Positions 32,547 through 39,891 of a DNA stretch of 41,353 bases are shown in pieces (positions within the stretch are counted from its first letter, which is position 1; each line of letters starts with the position of its first letter). Position numbers and translations under genes: made by a program. Origin of the DNA: a virus; IMG/VR virus record IMGVR_UViG_3300022851_000006, positions 1 through 41,353 of that record; one strand, given 5' to 3'. The notes beneath the pieces were generated by a model, which saw only the letters and a program-made list of their open reading frames with translations, was not told where the DNA came from and did not search any database.

Positions 32547-32575
32547 ATGTTAGCATTATGTATATAATTTGTCAA
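32547..32575 (-). promoter_or_regulatory. Sigma70 promoter before the paralogue pair
   Basis: Minus strand TTGACA (32575-32570), 17-bp spacer, TAACAT (32552-32547, 4 of 6). The sequence around the -35 repeats the AACTATTGACAAAT core of the 27673-27702 promoter, so this may be a phage-specific promoter class. Confidence 0.65.
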
Positions 32576-32666
32576 TAGTTATTTTGAATTAATTAATAAT
32601 TTATTTAGATTTAAGTTATTAACTTAATATTGATTTTTATAAATAAAAATATTATTATTACAATAA

Positions 32667-32811
32667 TCCAGTCTGACTCTGGAGGGGGAGCTGATTTCAG
32701 CTTGCGGTTCAGCCCTTATCCCCTTAGGGGCTAGAATCGTTTCAATTTGTTCTAGACATCAGTGTCGCTAGCAGAAGCAAAACCCTTGAGTCTCTTAAGT
32801 TCAACCCCCCC
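32667..32811 (-). ncRNA. GC-rich structured element between operon segments
   Basis: Non-coding, visibly richer in G+C than all neighbours. On the minus strand several hairpins form: TCCAG/CTGGA (7-nt loop), GCTG-AAAT-CAGC, CCCC-TAA-GGGG, CTAGAA/TTCTAG (13-nt loop), GACA-CTGA-TGTC. A closing stem GGGGG+TTGA with TCAG+CCCCC needs a G-U pair that exists only on the minus-strand RNA. It follows the stop of 32812-33135 directly. Candidate stable RNA or riboregulator; no known class recognised. Confidence 0.5.
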
Positions 32812-33135
32812 TTAAAATTTAAAACCTTCGTAATATTTCACATAGTTTTTGAAATTTGGTAAAGTTTGCCCATCTTCCTTTTCAATTTCTAAATAATAAT
32901 AATCAAAAACCATCTTATAGCTTGCTTTTAACTCAATAGATTGCTTCATTCTATCTATGTTCCAAAAATGGTCTGCTACAAATAGAATACCGCCAATCTC
33001 ACCACCTACCCAATCATCATCTGTTATTATCAATCTATCTTCCTCGCAATCCGCATCATAATTATAGTAAATATCCACAAATTCTTGTGCCAATTCTTGA
33101 GTTACTTTGTTCCAGTTTTTTATAATTTTATTCAT
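32812..33135 (-). CDS. Conserved-looking phage protein of unknown function
   Basis: 107 residues, acidic, Tyr/Asp-rich (IYYNYDADCEEDRLIITDDD, then WVGGEIGGILFVADHFWNID). The alternating pattern suggests a small alpha/beta fold. I do not recognise the family. Its stop abuts the structured element. Confidence 0.55.
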   Translation of the reverse strand: MNKIIKNWNKVTQELAQEFVDIYYNYDADCEEDRLIITDDDWVGGEIGGILFVADHFWNIDRMKQSIELKASYKMVFDYYYLEIEKEDGQTLPNFKNYVKYYEGFKF

Positions 33136-33172
33136 TTTAAAATAAAGTTAATTGTGGTTGATATATAAATGC

Positions 33173-33574
33173 TCAATTGCATCTCCACCCCAGCATTTTA
33201 GCAACTTCTTGCTGTGTCTCTTCGTCTTGCTCTTCAAGAGTTGGTTTAGTTAAATCCCAATCGCAAACAGGATGGTTGAATATTTCGCGATGATAACTCA
33301 CTTCAAACAAGCTACCATCCTTGTATCCAATTTCTTTTACAGACAGAGATATCAACACTCTATCCAAAGTTAGGGGCAATCCCAAAACCTCTAAAACTTC
33401 CTTTTTGTAAATATTTTTTACACAATTATACAACACTATTTGGTCGCTGATTTTTGCTAAACAAAACATATTTAGCTTTTCTAATTCCAATGCCTCGTCA
33501 TAATTTTTGGCTGCTGGATTACAAGCTGTAATAATAGCTTTTCTATTAAATTCTTGTATTTCTTCTAATTTCAT
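33173..33574 (-). CDS. Phage protein of unknown function
   Basis: 133 residues. Features seen in a recurring but uncharacterised phage family: LDRVLISLSVKEIG, YHREIFNHPVCDWDLTKPTL and EEQDEETQQEVAKMLGW at the end. Lies 4 nt downstream of the methyltransferase stop. Function unknown. Confidence 0.55.
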   Translation of the reverse strand: MKLEEIQEFNRKAIITACNPAAKNYDEALELEKLNMFCLAKISDQIVLYNCVKNIYKKEVLEVLGLPLTLDRVLISLSVKEIGYKDGSLFEVSYHREIFNHPVCDWDLTKPTLEEQDEETQQEVAKMLGWRCN

Positions 33575-33578
33575 ATAT

Positions 33579-34577
33579 TTATTTAATTAAAGTGGTTAAA
33601 ATATGCTTAATAACCGGCACGGTAAATGAGTTTCCTAAACCTTTGTAGGCTTGAGTATTGCTAACACAATTTGTATAACCATCTGGGAAGCCTTGCAATC
33701 TTTCGCATTCTGTGGGTGTAAGTTTTCTAACCGTATAATCATCATCCGGTAAATCTATTTTATAAAGCCCTGTTTTTGCTCCTCTGCCCCCACCGTTTGC
33801 AGATAAACAAACACTTTTACCAGCGACTGAATATATTCTATCACCTTGCCCGCCACTGTTAAAATGTCCAACCCTAACAACAGTGCAACCGTCATTTCCA
33901 AATCCTTTATGCAATGATGCTGTGAGACAATTAGACTTCTCATTAAATGTTTTAAAGCCTTTTATTTTTCCATTTTTTGTATAATTAGCCAAGGCTTTAT
34001 CATTGATATAATATTTTTCGTCAACATTACTTTCTAAAATATCTTTTAAATAGATTTTTTTATCAACCGGTTGTTCAATATCCACTTTTTTATAGCTTCC
34101 ATCGTCTTGTTTTTCGCCAACAAAATAAATTCTTTTTCTATTTTGGGCTGTTAAAAGTGCAGAATTAATCATCACAAAATCTATTTTAAGATATTCACTC
34201 AAAATCTTCTTATTTTCTTTTGTCATTGAATTAACATTTTCAAACACAAAATATTTAGGTTTGGTTTGCTCTAAAATTCTTAGTAATTCAAAGAATAATT
34301 GCCCCCTCTCATCTTCCAATCCTTTGCCATTTCCAGCTATTGAAAACGATTGGCAAGGAAAGCCACCAATTAATAAATCTACATCAACAACACTTCCTCC
34401 AATGTTTCTAACATCGCCCATTTGTATAATATCTGGGTGGTTAGCTTTTGATACTTGAATAGCATATTTATCAATCTCGCTTGAATAATAATCGCAATCA
34501 ATATTTAATTCTTTGAGTGCTTGTCTAGCGCCAGAAATTCCATCAAATAATGATATTACCCTAAGTTTTTTGTTCAT
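33579..34577 (-). CDS. DNA (cytosine-5) methyltransferase
   Basis: 332 residues with all main motifs: I (VISLFDGISGARQAL), IV with the catalytic Cys75 (GGFPCQSFS), VI (FENV, 112-115), VIII (QNRKRIYFVG, 145-154), IX (RKLTPTECERLQGFP, 284-298) and X (GNSF, 315-318). The target domain of ~120 residues is single, so one recognition sequence. It would make 5mC in phage DNA for protection from host restriction, and provide the substrate for the TET/JBP-like oxygenase. No partner restriction endonuclease is seen. Confidence 0.95.
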   Translation of the reverse strand: MNKKLRVISLFDGISGARQALKELNIDCDYYSSEIDKYAIQVSKANHPDIIQMGDVRNIGGSVVDVDLLIGGFPCQSFSIAGNGKGLEDERGQLFFELLRILEQTKPKYFVFENVNSMTKENKKILSEYLKIDFVMINSALLTAQNRKRIYFVGEKQDDGSYKKVDIEQPVDKKIYLKDILESNVDEKYYINDKALANYTKNGKIKGFKTFNEKSNCLTASLHKGFGNDGCTVVRVGHFNSGGQGDRIYSVAGKSVCLSANGGGRGAKTGLYKIDLPDDDYTVRKLTPTECERLQGFPDGYTNCVSNTQAYKGLGNSFTVPVIKHILTTLIK

Positions 34578-34585
34578 AATTTTAT

Positions 34586-34747
34586 TTATATTAAATCTAT
34601 TTCATTATTTTCCAAAACAGAAACTTCACCGTTACAAATTGTATTTAGTGCATTAAGAAGCTGTTCTTTTTGAGTGGCAGATAAAATTACTTGTCCGCAC
34701 AAATCACCTTTTTTCAAAATCAAAGCTATTTTTATTTCCTTGTTCAT
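34586..34747 (-). CDS. Small protein between methyltransferase and helicase
   Basis: 53 residues, MNKEIKIALILKKGDLCGQV, then ILSATQKEQLLNALNTICNG. Below 60 codons. Its ATG overlaps the stop of the 27-codon frame upstream (TTATGA), an ordinary coupling. Beta-hairpin then helix; unrecognised. Confidence 0.5.
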   Translation of the reverse strand: MNKEIKIALILKKGDLCGQVILSATQKEQLLNALNTICNGEVSVLENNEIDLI

Positions 34748-34827
34748 AATTTTTTTTTATTGTTAATAATTCTTTTATCATTAATTTGTTTTAATAATTT
34801 AGCCAAAGCCGTGCTTATATGTTGCAT
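34744..34827 (-). CDS. 27-residue coupled frame after dnaB
   Basis: MQHISTALAKLLKQINDKRI then INNKKKL. The start overlaps the helicase stop as TAATG, and its stop overlaps the next start as ATGA, so ribosomes could pass through all three. Amphipathic and basic. May be a genuine microprotein or only a translational bridge. Confidence 0.35.
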   Translation of the reverse strand: MQHISTALAKLLKQINDKRIINNKKKL

Positions 34828-36131
34828 TAGAATTCCCCCAATTCTTTAAAGTTACTCAAATTGCCATCAAAATTTATTGATACCTCACCAGTTCGCCCAA
34901 ACCTATTTTTGGCGACAATTAATTTACCATTTGCTGAAAAATAGCCTTCTTTTTTATCATCGCTCCGATCTCTATGTAATATTACTGCAACGTCCGCATC
35001 TTCCTCAATACCGCCACTACTCTTAAAATCATTAATTGTTGGCTCTTGATTAGCACCTTCAACCGCTTTTCTGTTAATTTGTGCCAATGCTAAAATTCCA
35101 ACATCAAATTGTTTGGCAAAACCTTTAAGCATTGTAGTATTATCTTTGATAATAATTGCTTCGTTCTTATTTTTGATATCATCACCCTTGATGATCTGGA
35201 TATAATCAATAATAACTAAATCCACCGCTTGTTTCTGTAATTGATTTTTAATTCTATGCCCAATTTGTGAAACCCTCAAACTAGAACTATCATCAACAAA
35301 AATACCCATCTGCCTGATTTCTGATTTTGCGTTGTTTAAATCTTGAATCTCTGACTGATTAAAATTATAACCGTGCCTTTGCAATTTCCAGCCATCAATC
35401 ATTGCTACATTGGACAAAAATTTTAAATAAACATTTTTTTTGTCCACCTCAAGCGAAATAAATAAACATTTTTTACCAGTTCTACTAGCATTAATGATAA
35501 TATTTTGTGCTATGGTCGTCTTACCAACTGATGGTCTAGCACCAATTATTACTAACTGTTTTGAGTGAATACCGCCGTTAAGCATATCGTCAATATTTTT
35601 AAAACCCGTTGGTGTGAATTTGTTTGAAATACCTAGAGCATCGTCTCTCTCAATATCATCAATTATTTCTGAAATATGCTGTGTTTTTTTTGCCGGCTCT
35701 TGAAAAGCTAACCCTAAAATATCGTTCTCTAAAGATGCAGATACATTAGTAAAATCTTTCTTGTCCAAATCTATCAATGATTGTCTTAACATATCCTCCA
35801 GCCCTCTCTTTTGCCATAATTCCAATACTTCTCGTGCATAGTCTCTAATATCAACAACACCAGTAGCAATTGAAAGCAAATTGGATAAATATGCTAATCC
35901 TCCCACCTCTTTAATTTCAGGATCATTTTCAAAAAATTGCTTGAGTGTAATTTGATTAGCAACAATACCAGTTTTATTAACTGTGATATTTATTTGCTCA
36001 AAGATTTTTTGATTAACAGGTTCGCAAAAATGATGGGGCAACAAAAACTCTGCAACTCTGCTCAAATAAGCATTGTTCATTATGATTGTCCCTAAGATTA
36101 TTTTTTCTGCTTCAATGTTTGAATATTTCAT
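34827..36131 (-). CDS. dnaB: Replicative DNA helicase, DnaB family
   Basis: 434 residues from ATG 36131 (MKYSNIEAEKIILGTIIMNN); an earlier start would overlap the upstream gene more. N-terminal primase-binding domain, then RecA-like motor: Walker A ARPSVGKT, LFISLEV, DLVIIDYIQII (Walker B) and AQINRKAVEGANQEP with the DnaB-type motif 4, ending in KNRFGRTGEVSINFD. Loaded at the phage origin by the preceding genes. Confidence 0.95.
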   Translation of the reverse strand: MKYSNIEAEKIILGTIIMNNAYLSRVAEFLLPHHFCEPVNQKIFEQINITVNKTGIVANQITLKQFFENDPEIKEVGGLAYLSNLLSIATGVVDIRDYAREVLELWQKRGLEDMLRQSLIDLDKKDFTNVSASLENDILGLAFQEPAKKTQHISEIIDDIERDDALGISNKFTPTGFKNIDDMLNGGIHSKQLVIIGARPSVGKTTIAQNIIINASRTGKKCLFISLEVDKKNVYLKFLSNVAMIDGWKLQRHGYNFNQSEIQDLNNAKSEIRQMGIFVDDSSSLRVSQIGHRIKNQLQKQAVDLVIIDYIQIIKGDDIKNKNEAIIIKDNTTMLKGFAKQFDVGILALAQINRKAVEGANQEPTINDFKSSGGIEEDADVAVILHRDRSDDKKEGYFSANGKLIVAKNRFGRTGEVSINFDGNLSNFKELGEF

Positions 36132-36132
36132 A

Positions 36133-36582
36133 TTAGAAATTAAAATCAAATTTTGTTGTTGAAAGGGTGGTGCTAATTAATAATTTAGCTTCGTCTTTGT
36201 TTTTGTGGTTTCTCATAATCTCAAACTCTTCCTGAGATTTAAAGAATAGTTTAGCCCCGCCGCTGTGCGTTTCTATCCTCAAAACAATATTATCACCAAT
36301 AATTTTATTAACTTTGGCTACCAAAGCATCGTTGTTTGATTGTTCTGCTAAGAATTCATAATTAGCAGGTAATCTTCCATACAATGGTTTATTCCTGATA
36401 TTTGTTGCATTAGCAATAAATCTTTCTTCCGAAATATTAGAACAATCCTCAAATAATAAATTGATTTTTGCGTCAAATTGGACTTCATCAACAATGTTGA
36501 TTGAGTGATCCACGATTATTTTTGAAAGCTCGTCAATTATTATTTTTTTGCTGACTCTTTTGATTTTGATTAAACTATTCAT
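36133..36582 (-). CDS. Unknown replication-operon protein
   Basis: 149 residues, MNSLIKIKRVSKKIIID onward, alpha/beta. Sits between a replisome organiser-like gene and dnaB, both of which it overlaps or touches. This position often holds a helicase loader or primase-like accessory, but the length is short and no AAA or primase motif is visible. Function open. Confidence 0.5.
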   Translation of the reverse strand: MNSLIKIKRVSKKIIIDELSKIIVDHSINIVDEVQFDAKINLLFEDCSNISEERFIANATNIRNKPLYGRLPANYEFLAEQSNNDALVAKVNKIIGDNIVLRIETHSGGAKLFFKSQEEFEIMRNHKNKDEAKLLISTTLSTTKFDFNF

Positions 36583-37324
36583 TGTGATATTTATTTGCTA
36601 TTTTTGATAAAATACTCATTTCCGAAGTTCTTGAAACCTGTTTATTCCTAAAAATAAAGTTTTCAATTTTGGTAAATTTATCCCTGAATGATTGTGCAGA
36701 TTGAATAATGGGGAAGTATTTATCGCCATAATGATTGCTAATCTCATTGATTGCTTGTTTAACATCAAGCTCGCCACTTGTTCTAGTTTTTAAATCAATA
36801 TCAATTAATTTTCTAAAATCATTAATCCAATTATTGGTGGTAATTTTTTTATTCATTTTGTTTTCCAAAACAAATTTTAATCCGTCAACAAGATATTGAT
36901 ATTTGTTTTCTGTTTCTTTTTTTGTTTCTATCTCTGTCTCTGTTTCTGTTTCTGTATTGCTTCCGTTTCGCTTGCCCGTTTGCTTTAGCGTTTGCTTTAG
37001 CGTTTGCTTGCTTTTGCTAGCATTTGCTACCTTTTGCTCGTTTGATGGTCTTCCTCCACTCTTGCCGTTCTCTCTGTTAGCTTTGCTCTGCTTAATTCTT
37101 TTTTCTGCATCCCTCTTTAAATTATCCACGATTGTATTTACCACCATCGTTATTGCTAAGTCATTACTTTGCTCAATCTGGAATGTTTTATTGAAAATAA
37201 ATATTATTCTAAAAACCTCCTTTACCTGATCCCCAGACATTAACAAAAAATATTTATCCCAATAATCTGCATAAATTGGAAATCCTGCTTTGCTAATAAT
37301 TTCTTTTTTTATATTATCTTCCAT
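36575..37324 (-). CDS. Replisome organiser-like protein (DUF6291 type)
   Basis: 249 residues. N-terminal domain FPIYADYWDKYFLLMSGDQV (DUF6291 pattern), then the linker NRENGKSGGRPSNEQK, a low-complexity Thr/Glu run (TETETETEIETKKETE) and a C-terminal alpha-helical domain. This layout is typical of phage origin-binding or helicase-recruiting proteins. The charged linker is encoded by repetitive DNA. First of the three-gene replication block. Confidence 0.65.
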   Translation of the reverse strand: MEDNIKKEIISKAGFPIYADYWDKYFLLMSGDQVKEVFRIIFIFNKTFQIEQSNDLAITMVVNTIVDNLKRDAEKRIKQSKANRENGKSGGRPSNEQKVANASKSKQTLKQTLKQTGKRNGSNTETETETEIETKKETENKYQYLVDGLKFVLENKMNKKITTNNWINDFRKLIDIDLKTRTSGELDVKQAINEISNHYGDKYFPIIQSAQSFRDKFTKIENFIFRNKQVSRTSEMSILSKIANKYHNE

Positions 37325-37330
37325 AATTTC

Positions 37331-37379
37331 TTATTTCTAATTTCTAATATCTTATTTCTAATATCTTATTTCTAATATC
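37331..37379. repeat. Tandem 14-bp repeats in the leader of the replisome organiser gene
   Basis: TTATTTCTAATATC occurs exactly at 37352 and 37366, with a closely related partial copy before (37331-37351). On the mRNA they form an A/G-rich leader. Just beyond are two copies of GCTTTCGTTC (37387-37406). Possible binding array or slippage product. Confidence 0.6.
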
Positions 37380-37425
37380 TAATAAGGCTTTCGTTCGCTT
37401 TCGTTCGCTTTTGATGGGTTAAAAG

Positions 37426-37464
37426 TAAAACCCATTAATAACCCAAATAACCCAATGGGTTATT
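37426..37464 (-). terminator. Terminator of the 37465-37644 gene
   Basis: Reading the minus strand, AACCCATT is followed after a loop by AATGGGTTTTACTTTT, an 8-bp stem with a T-rich tail directly after the stop of the small HTH gene. An alternative shorter hairpin AACCC-ATT-GGGTT competes. Confidence 0.6.
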
Positions 37465-37644
37465 TTATTTAATTATCACTTTAGCCTTTGGTTGCTTGTT
37501 GCCTTTGCCTTTTTTTTCAATACCAAACTTAGTAAGATAGCTCATTAGAGTGGTGATAGAAATTCCTAATTTTCTAGTCAAAAAAACATTATTATTATTC
37601 AAATAAAGTTGCTCCAACTCTTGTTTTGTAATTTCAATTTTCAT
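37465..37644 (-). CDS. Small HTH-like protein
   Basis: 59 residues, MKIEITKQELEQLYLNNNNV onward. The middle, FLTRKLGISITTLMSYLTKF, is a homeodomain-like helix-turn-helix, and the end KGKGNKQPKAKVI resembles the basic GRGNK tail of the gene at 38917-39144, a likely distant paralogue. Good coding pattern though under 60 codons. Probably a DNA-binding regulator of early genes. Confidence 0.6.
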   Translation of the reverse strand: MKIEITKQELEQLYLNNNNVFLTRKLGISITTLMSYLTKFGIEKKGKGNKQPKAKVIIK

Positions 37645-37847
37645 AATATCATAAGTAAAAGTAAAAGTAAAGTATTTTTAAATTAAATTTCAATAATAAA
37701 TTGTTTTTATAGATTATAAAAGATTTACGCTTGTTTAGATATAGCATTGTGCCCTTTGGTTTGGTGGCTAAATAGGGGCACCCATCTAGCCATAAAAGAT
37801 TAGATAACTTGTGCCCAGTTACTGTTATTTATTATCAATATTTATTC
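37645..37847 (-). other. Intergenic segment with mutually exclusive hairpins
   Basis: No coding frame. GTGCCC (37749-37754), GGGGCAC (37775-37781) and GTGCCC (37811-37816) can pair in two exclusive ways, and GGCTA/TAGCC arms enclose the central part (about 37766-37790). Near the downstream gene there are three AAGTAA-type units. This arrangement recalls an attenuator or riboswitch-like leader of the small HTH gene. Confidence 0.45.
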
Positions 37848-38309
37848 TTAAATGTCAATAGTATTCCAAATTTCAATTGGCAAATACCTCCTGCAAATAT
37901 CTGCAGTGTTTTTTAGATTAAAATCAAAATATTCATATGCCTGGAGGGCAGCGGCGACATAGGCAATATAAGCTGCGTCGTCCCCTGAATCACAGAAAGC
38001 GGCGTGTGCAATATCATAAGCTTCTTGAAATTCATCAAATCCAACCGCTCCCTCTCCAAACGCAATCGCAATATCAACCGCTTTAATACTCCTTTCGTCA
38101 TTCATCAAATGTCGCACAGTATTTGCACAATGGGCTTTTGCTAAAGTTATTTCTTTTAATGAATCTGGATTTGTCCGATTGAATAGCCATAAAATCCAAT
38201 CACCCCTTTGGCAAGTTTTTAAAAACTGTTCAAGCGTCAAGTCTTTTGCAAAGACAAAGCCACTTTTGCAAGGCTCTTGTTTTCTTAAAAAGTTTTTTAA
38301 TGTTTTCAT
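37848..38309 (-). CDS. Unknown protein, immunity-like phage family
   Basis: 153 residues with Ala/Tyr-rich helices (AFGEGAVGFDEFQEAYDIAH, then AYIAYVAAALQAYEYF). The start CKSGFVFAKDLTLEQF followed by RGDWILWLF resembles small phage proteins of the 'W..A..GDWL.WL' type described as putative immunity proteins. That is recollection, not a search. Function uncertain. Confidence 0.5.
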   Translation of the reverse strand: MKTLKNFLRKQEPCKSGFVFAKDLTLEQFLKTCQRGDWILWLFNRTNPDSLKEITLAKAHCANTVRHLMNDERSIKAVDIAIAFGEGAVGFDEFQEAYDIAHAAFCDSGDDAAYIAYVAAALQAYEYFDFNLKNTADICRRYLPIEIWNTIDI

Positions 38310-38338
38310 AGTTTTTAGTTTATTATATCAATTAAATT

Positions 38339-38644
38339 TTATTTAGACCATTCCATAATTAAGAATTTAGCATACTGTTTAGGTAAATCTTTTTCTTTTT
38401 TTAAGTCGTCGCCAACAAACTCATATTGACCAGGATCGTTTTTTAACGCAGTAAAAGCTACTTGCTTGTCATTTCTTAGAGTATCCCCCAAGAATGAAAA
38501 ACAAATAGGGGCTATCGCTATCGCTTTCAATACAAATTCTTTATTTGTTTTTAGATAATCTGTGAAATATTGAAAATGCTCCCAGCCCTCTGGCGTGTTT
38601 TGCAAAAGACTCAAAGCCTCGTTTTGCTCCGTGATATCTGTCAT
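38339..38644 (-). CDS. DUF4116-like protein
   Basis: 101 residues. The segment DYLKTNKEFVLKAIAIAPIC and LRNDKQVAFTALKNDPGQYE fit the DUF4116 repeat (about 47 residues), here roughly 1.5 repeats. DUF4116 occurs in effectors and phage proteins of unknown function. Encoded 4 nt from the zinc-finger-like gene upstream. Confidence 0.6.
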   Translation of the reverse strand: MTDITEQNEALSLLQNTPEGWEHFQYFTDYLKTNKEFVLKAIAIAPICFSFLGDTLRNDKQVAFTALKNDPGQYEFVGDDLKKEKDLPKQYAKFLIMEWSK

Positions 38645-38648
38645 AATT

Positions 38649-38912
38649 TTAGTTGTTATTTTTAATAAAATTGCCTAATTTTTCTTGCTTTCTAATCTCT
38701 TTTAATTTTTGATTTTTGATTTTGACATTTAAAGCATCTTGCTTGATCCGCAAAGATTTGCTTCGTTTTGCTTGCTCCAGTAAAGCGGGTAATTCTCTTA
38801 ATAATTGGCGTTCTTTTTCCCAACAACTCCAACAATCATTATCCACTTTTTTTGGTGTTTTTGACTCAATTATTAATTTTCTACAAGTTAAACAATAATA
38901 TTGAAAATTCAT
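38649..38912 (-). CDS. Small zinc-ribbon-like protein
   Basis: 87 residues. CLTCRK and, 20 residues later, CWSC form a CxxC...CxxC site. The C-terminal 50 residues are basic helices (KIKNQKLKEIRKQEKLG). Likely a nucleic-acid-binding or adaptor protein in the early operon; the family is not recognised. Confidence 0.6.
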   Translation of the reverse strand: MNFQYYCLTCRKLIIESKTPKKVDNDCWSCWEKERQLLRELPALLEQAKRSKSLRIKQDALNVKIKNQKLKEIRKQEKLGNFIKNNN

Positions 38913-38916
38913 AAAT

Positions 38917-39144
38917 TTATTGATTTGTGTTTAGTAAAGTTGGAGTTGTGTTTTTTGATTTGTTGCCCCTGCCTTTGCGTGGTATCCTTAGTCTTGACAA
39001 ATAAACAAGCGTGGTTTTAGGGGTGCAACCCAATTTCTTGCTCAGCTCATTCAAGCCAGCGGGCTGGCAATATATATCCTCAACAGTCTTTTTTCTTTCT
39101 AAAAAACGCATATTGTTTAATATTTCTAAAAATTTATTTGTCAT
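38917..39144 (-). CDS. Small HTH protein
   Basis: 75 residues. HTH-like segment GLNELSKKLGCTPKTTLVYL followed by SRLRIPRKGRGNKSKN, a basic tail reminiscent of the 37465-37644 protein. Probably a DNA-binding early regulator. Confidence 0.6.
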   Translation of the reverse strand: MTNKFLEILNNMRFLERKKTVEDIYCQPAGLNELSKKLGCTPKTTLVYLSRLRIPRKGRGNKSKNTTPTLLNTNQ

Positions 39145-39180
39145 AATATTTAGTTGGTTGTTGTTGTTGTTATATAATTT

Positions 39181-39363
39181 TTACATTCCTCTGATTTCAT
39201 CCAGCAAGTATACCGCTTCAATTAATAGCTCTCTATCCTCCTTTAAGAGTTTATTTTTTTCTAACTTTAAAACTAAATTTTTTGTTAAAAATGTTATTTT
39301 GTTAAAATTATACTCAAAATAGCTTGAGTCTGAGGCGTCAATTAGGTTTTTGTAAATGCTCAT
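39181..39363 (-). CDS. Small helical protein
   Basis: 60 residues, MSIYKNLIDASDSSYFEYNF onward; charged helices in the second half (KLEKNKLLKEDRELLIEAVY). Unrecognised. Preceded by a terminator, so its own promoter or readthrough is needed. Confidence 0.5.
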   Translation of the reverse strand: MSIYKNLIDASDSSYFEYNFNKITFLTKNLVLKLEKNKLLKEDRELLIEAVYLLDEIRGM

Positions 39364-39390
39364 AATTTTTAGTTAGTTTGGTTGGTTAAA

Positions 39391-39411
39391 AAGGGGCTGT
39401 AAAAGCCCCTT
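39391..39411 (-). terminator. Intrinsic terminator after the first early gene
   Basis: Minus strand AAGGGGCT, TTTAC loop, AGCCCCTT, then TTTAACC: an 8-bp GC-rich stem running into five T. It lies 8 nt after the stop of 39419-39736, so most early transcripts may end here unless antitermination occurs. Confidence 0.8.
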
Positions 39412-39418
39412 AAGGTTA

Positions 39419-39736
39419 TTAAATTTTAGTATAATCATTTTTAAAATGTTCAACATCAAATTTGTAAGCAGAATAATGCTTAGTAATTTTATTAGTATTT
39501 TCGAAAAACTTATTAATTCTGTCATTAATGAATTGCACCAGATACTCATCTGATTCATTTTTATAGAAAAAGCATCCGAATGTTAAATTTAATCTTTTAA
39601 CATTTCTGTCACCTAATCCTTTATGAAGTTTTCGAGCTTTAATAGCATCTTTTGTGTTTTCAAAAAAAACCATTATGGATTGCGAGCAATACATATTAGG
39701 TATATCGTTGTCAAATAAATCTTTTTCTATGTGCAT
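39419..39736 (-). CDS. First early-operon protein, unknown
   Basis: 105 residues, MHIEKDLFDNDIPNMYCSQS onward, with KARKLHKGLGDRNVKRLNLT and an acidic/aromatic C-terminus. Unrecognised. First gene from the early promoter, followed by a strong terminator: the position of an antiterminator or host take-over protein. Confidence 0.55.
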   Translation of the reverse strand: MHIEKDLFDNDIPNMYCSQSIMVFFENTKDAIKARKLHKGLGDRNVKRLNLTFGCFFYKNESDEYLVQFINDRINKFFENTNKITKHYSAYKFDVEHFKNDYTKI

Positions 39737-39762
39737 AATTTTTAGTTTTTGGTTGTTAAAAT

Positions 39763-39824
39763 AGTTAATTTAATTAACTTCAAGTAGTTATAAACTACTA
39801 AAAATTACTTGTCAAGTAATTTTT
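39763..39824. promoter_or_regulatory. Three perfect palindromes forming an operator array
   Basis: O3: AGTTAATT-T-AATTAACT (39763-39779). O2: AGTAGTT-ATA-AACTACT (39783-39799). O1: AAAAATTACTTG-T-CAAGTAATTTTT (39800-39824), all with perfect arms. O1 is centred on the -35 and O2 on the -10 of the early promoter. The arms differ in sequence, so more than one protein, or a hairpin-forming RNA, may be involved. Confidence 0.75.
39787..39815 (-). promoter_or_regulatory. Early promoter of the minus operon
   Basis: Minus strand TTGACA (39815-39810), 17-bp spacer, TATAAC (39792-39787, 5 of 6), embedded in palindromes O1 and O2. It drives the 39736 gene about 50 nt downstream, and by readthrough the rest of the early region. 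Confidence 0.8.
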
Positions 39825-39838
39825 AATAAATAAATAGC

Positions 39839-39868
39839 TTGACTAAGAATAATATTAAGCAATAATAA
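39839..39868 (+). promoter_or_regulatory. Divergent plus-strand promoter
   Basis: TTGACT (39839-39844), 18-bp spacer, TAATAA (39863-39868). It would start a transcript about 20 nt before the HTH gene. Weaker than the opposite promoter and 15 bp from palindrome O1, so one regulator could act on both. Confidence 0.55.
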
Positions 39869-39891
39869 TATTAATGTAATTATTAAATCTA

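Noticed and set aside
32700-32770. Hammerhead ribozyme (CTGATG ... GAAAC on the minus strand)
   Set aside because: The conserved A after CTGATG is missing and stem II cannot form; CTAGAA/TTCTAG pairs across the supposed core.
33579-34577. Restriction-modification pair
   Set aside because: No restriction endonuclease gene adjoins the methyltransferase; neighbours are small unknown phage proteins.
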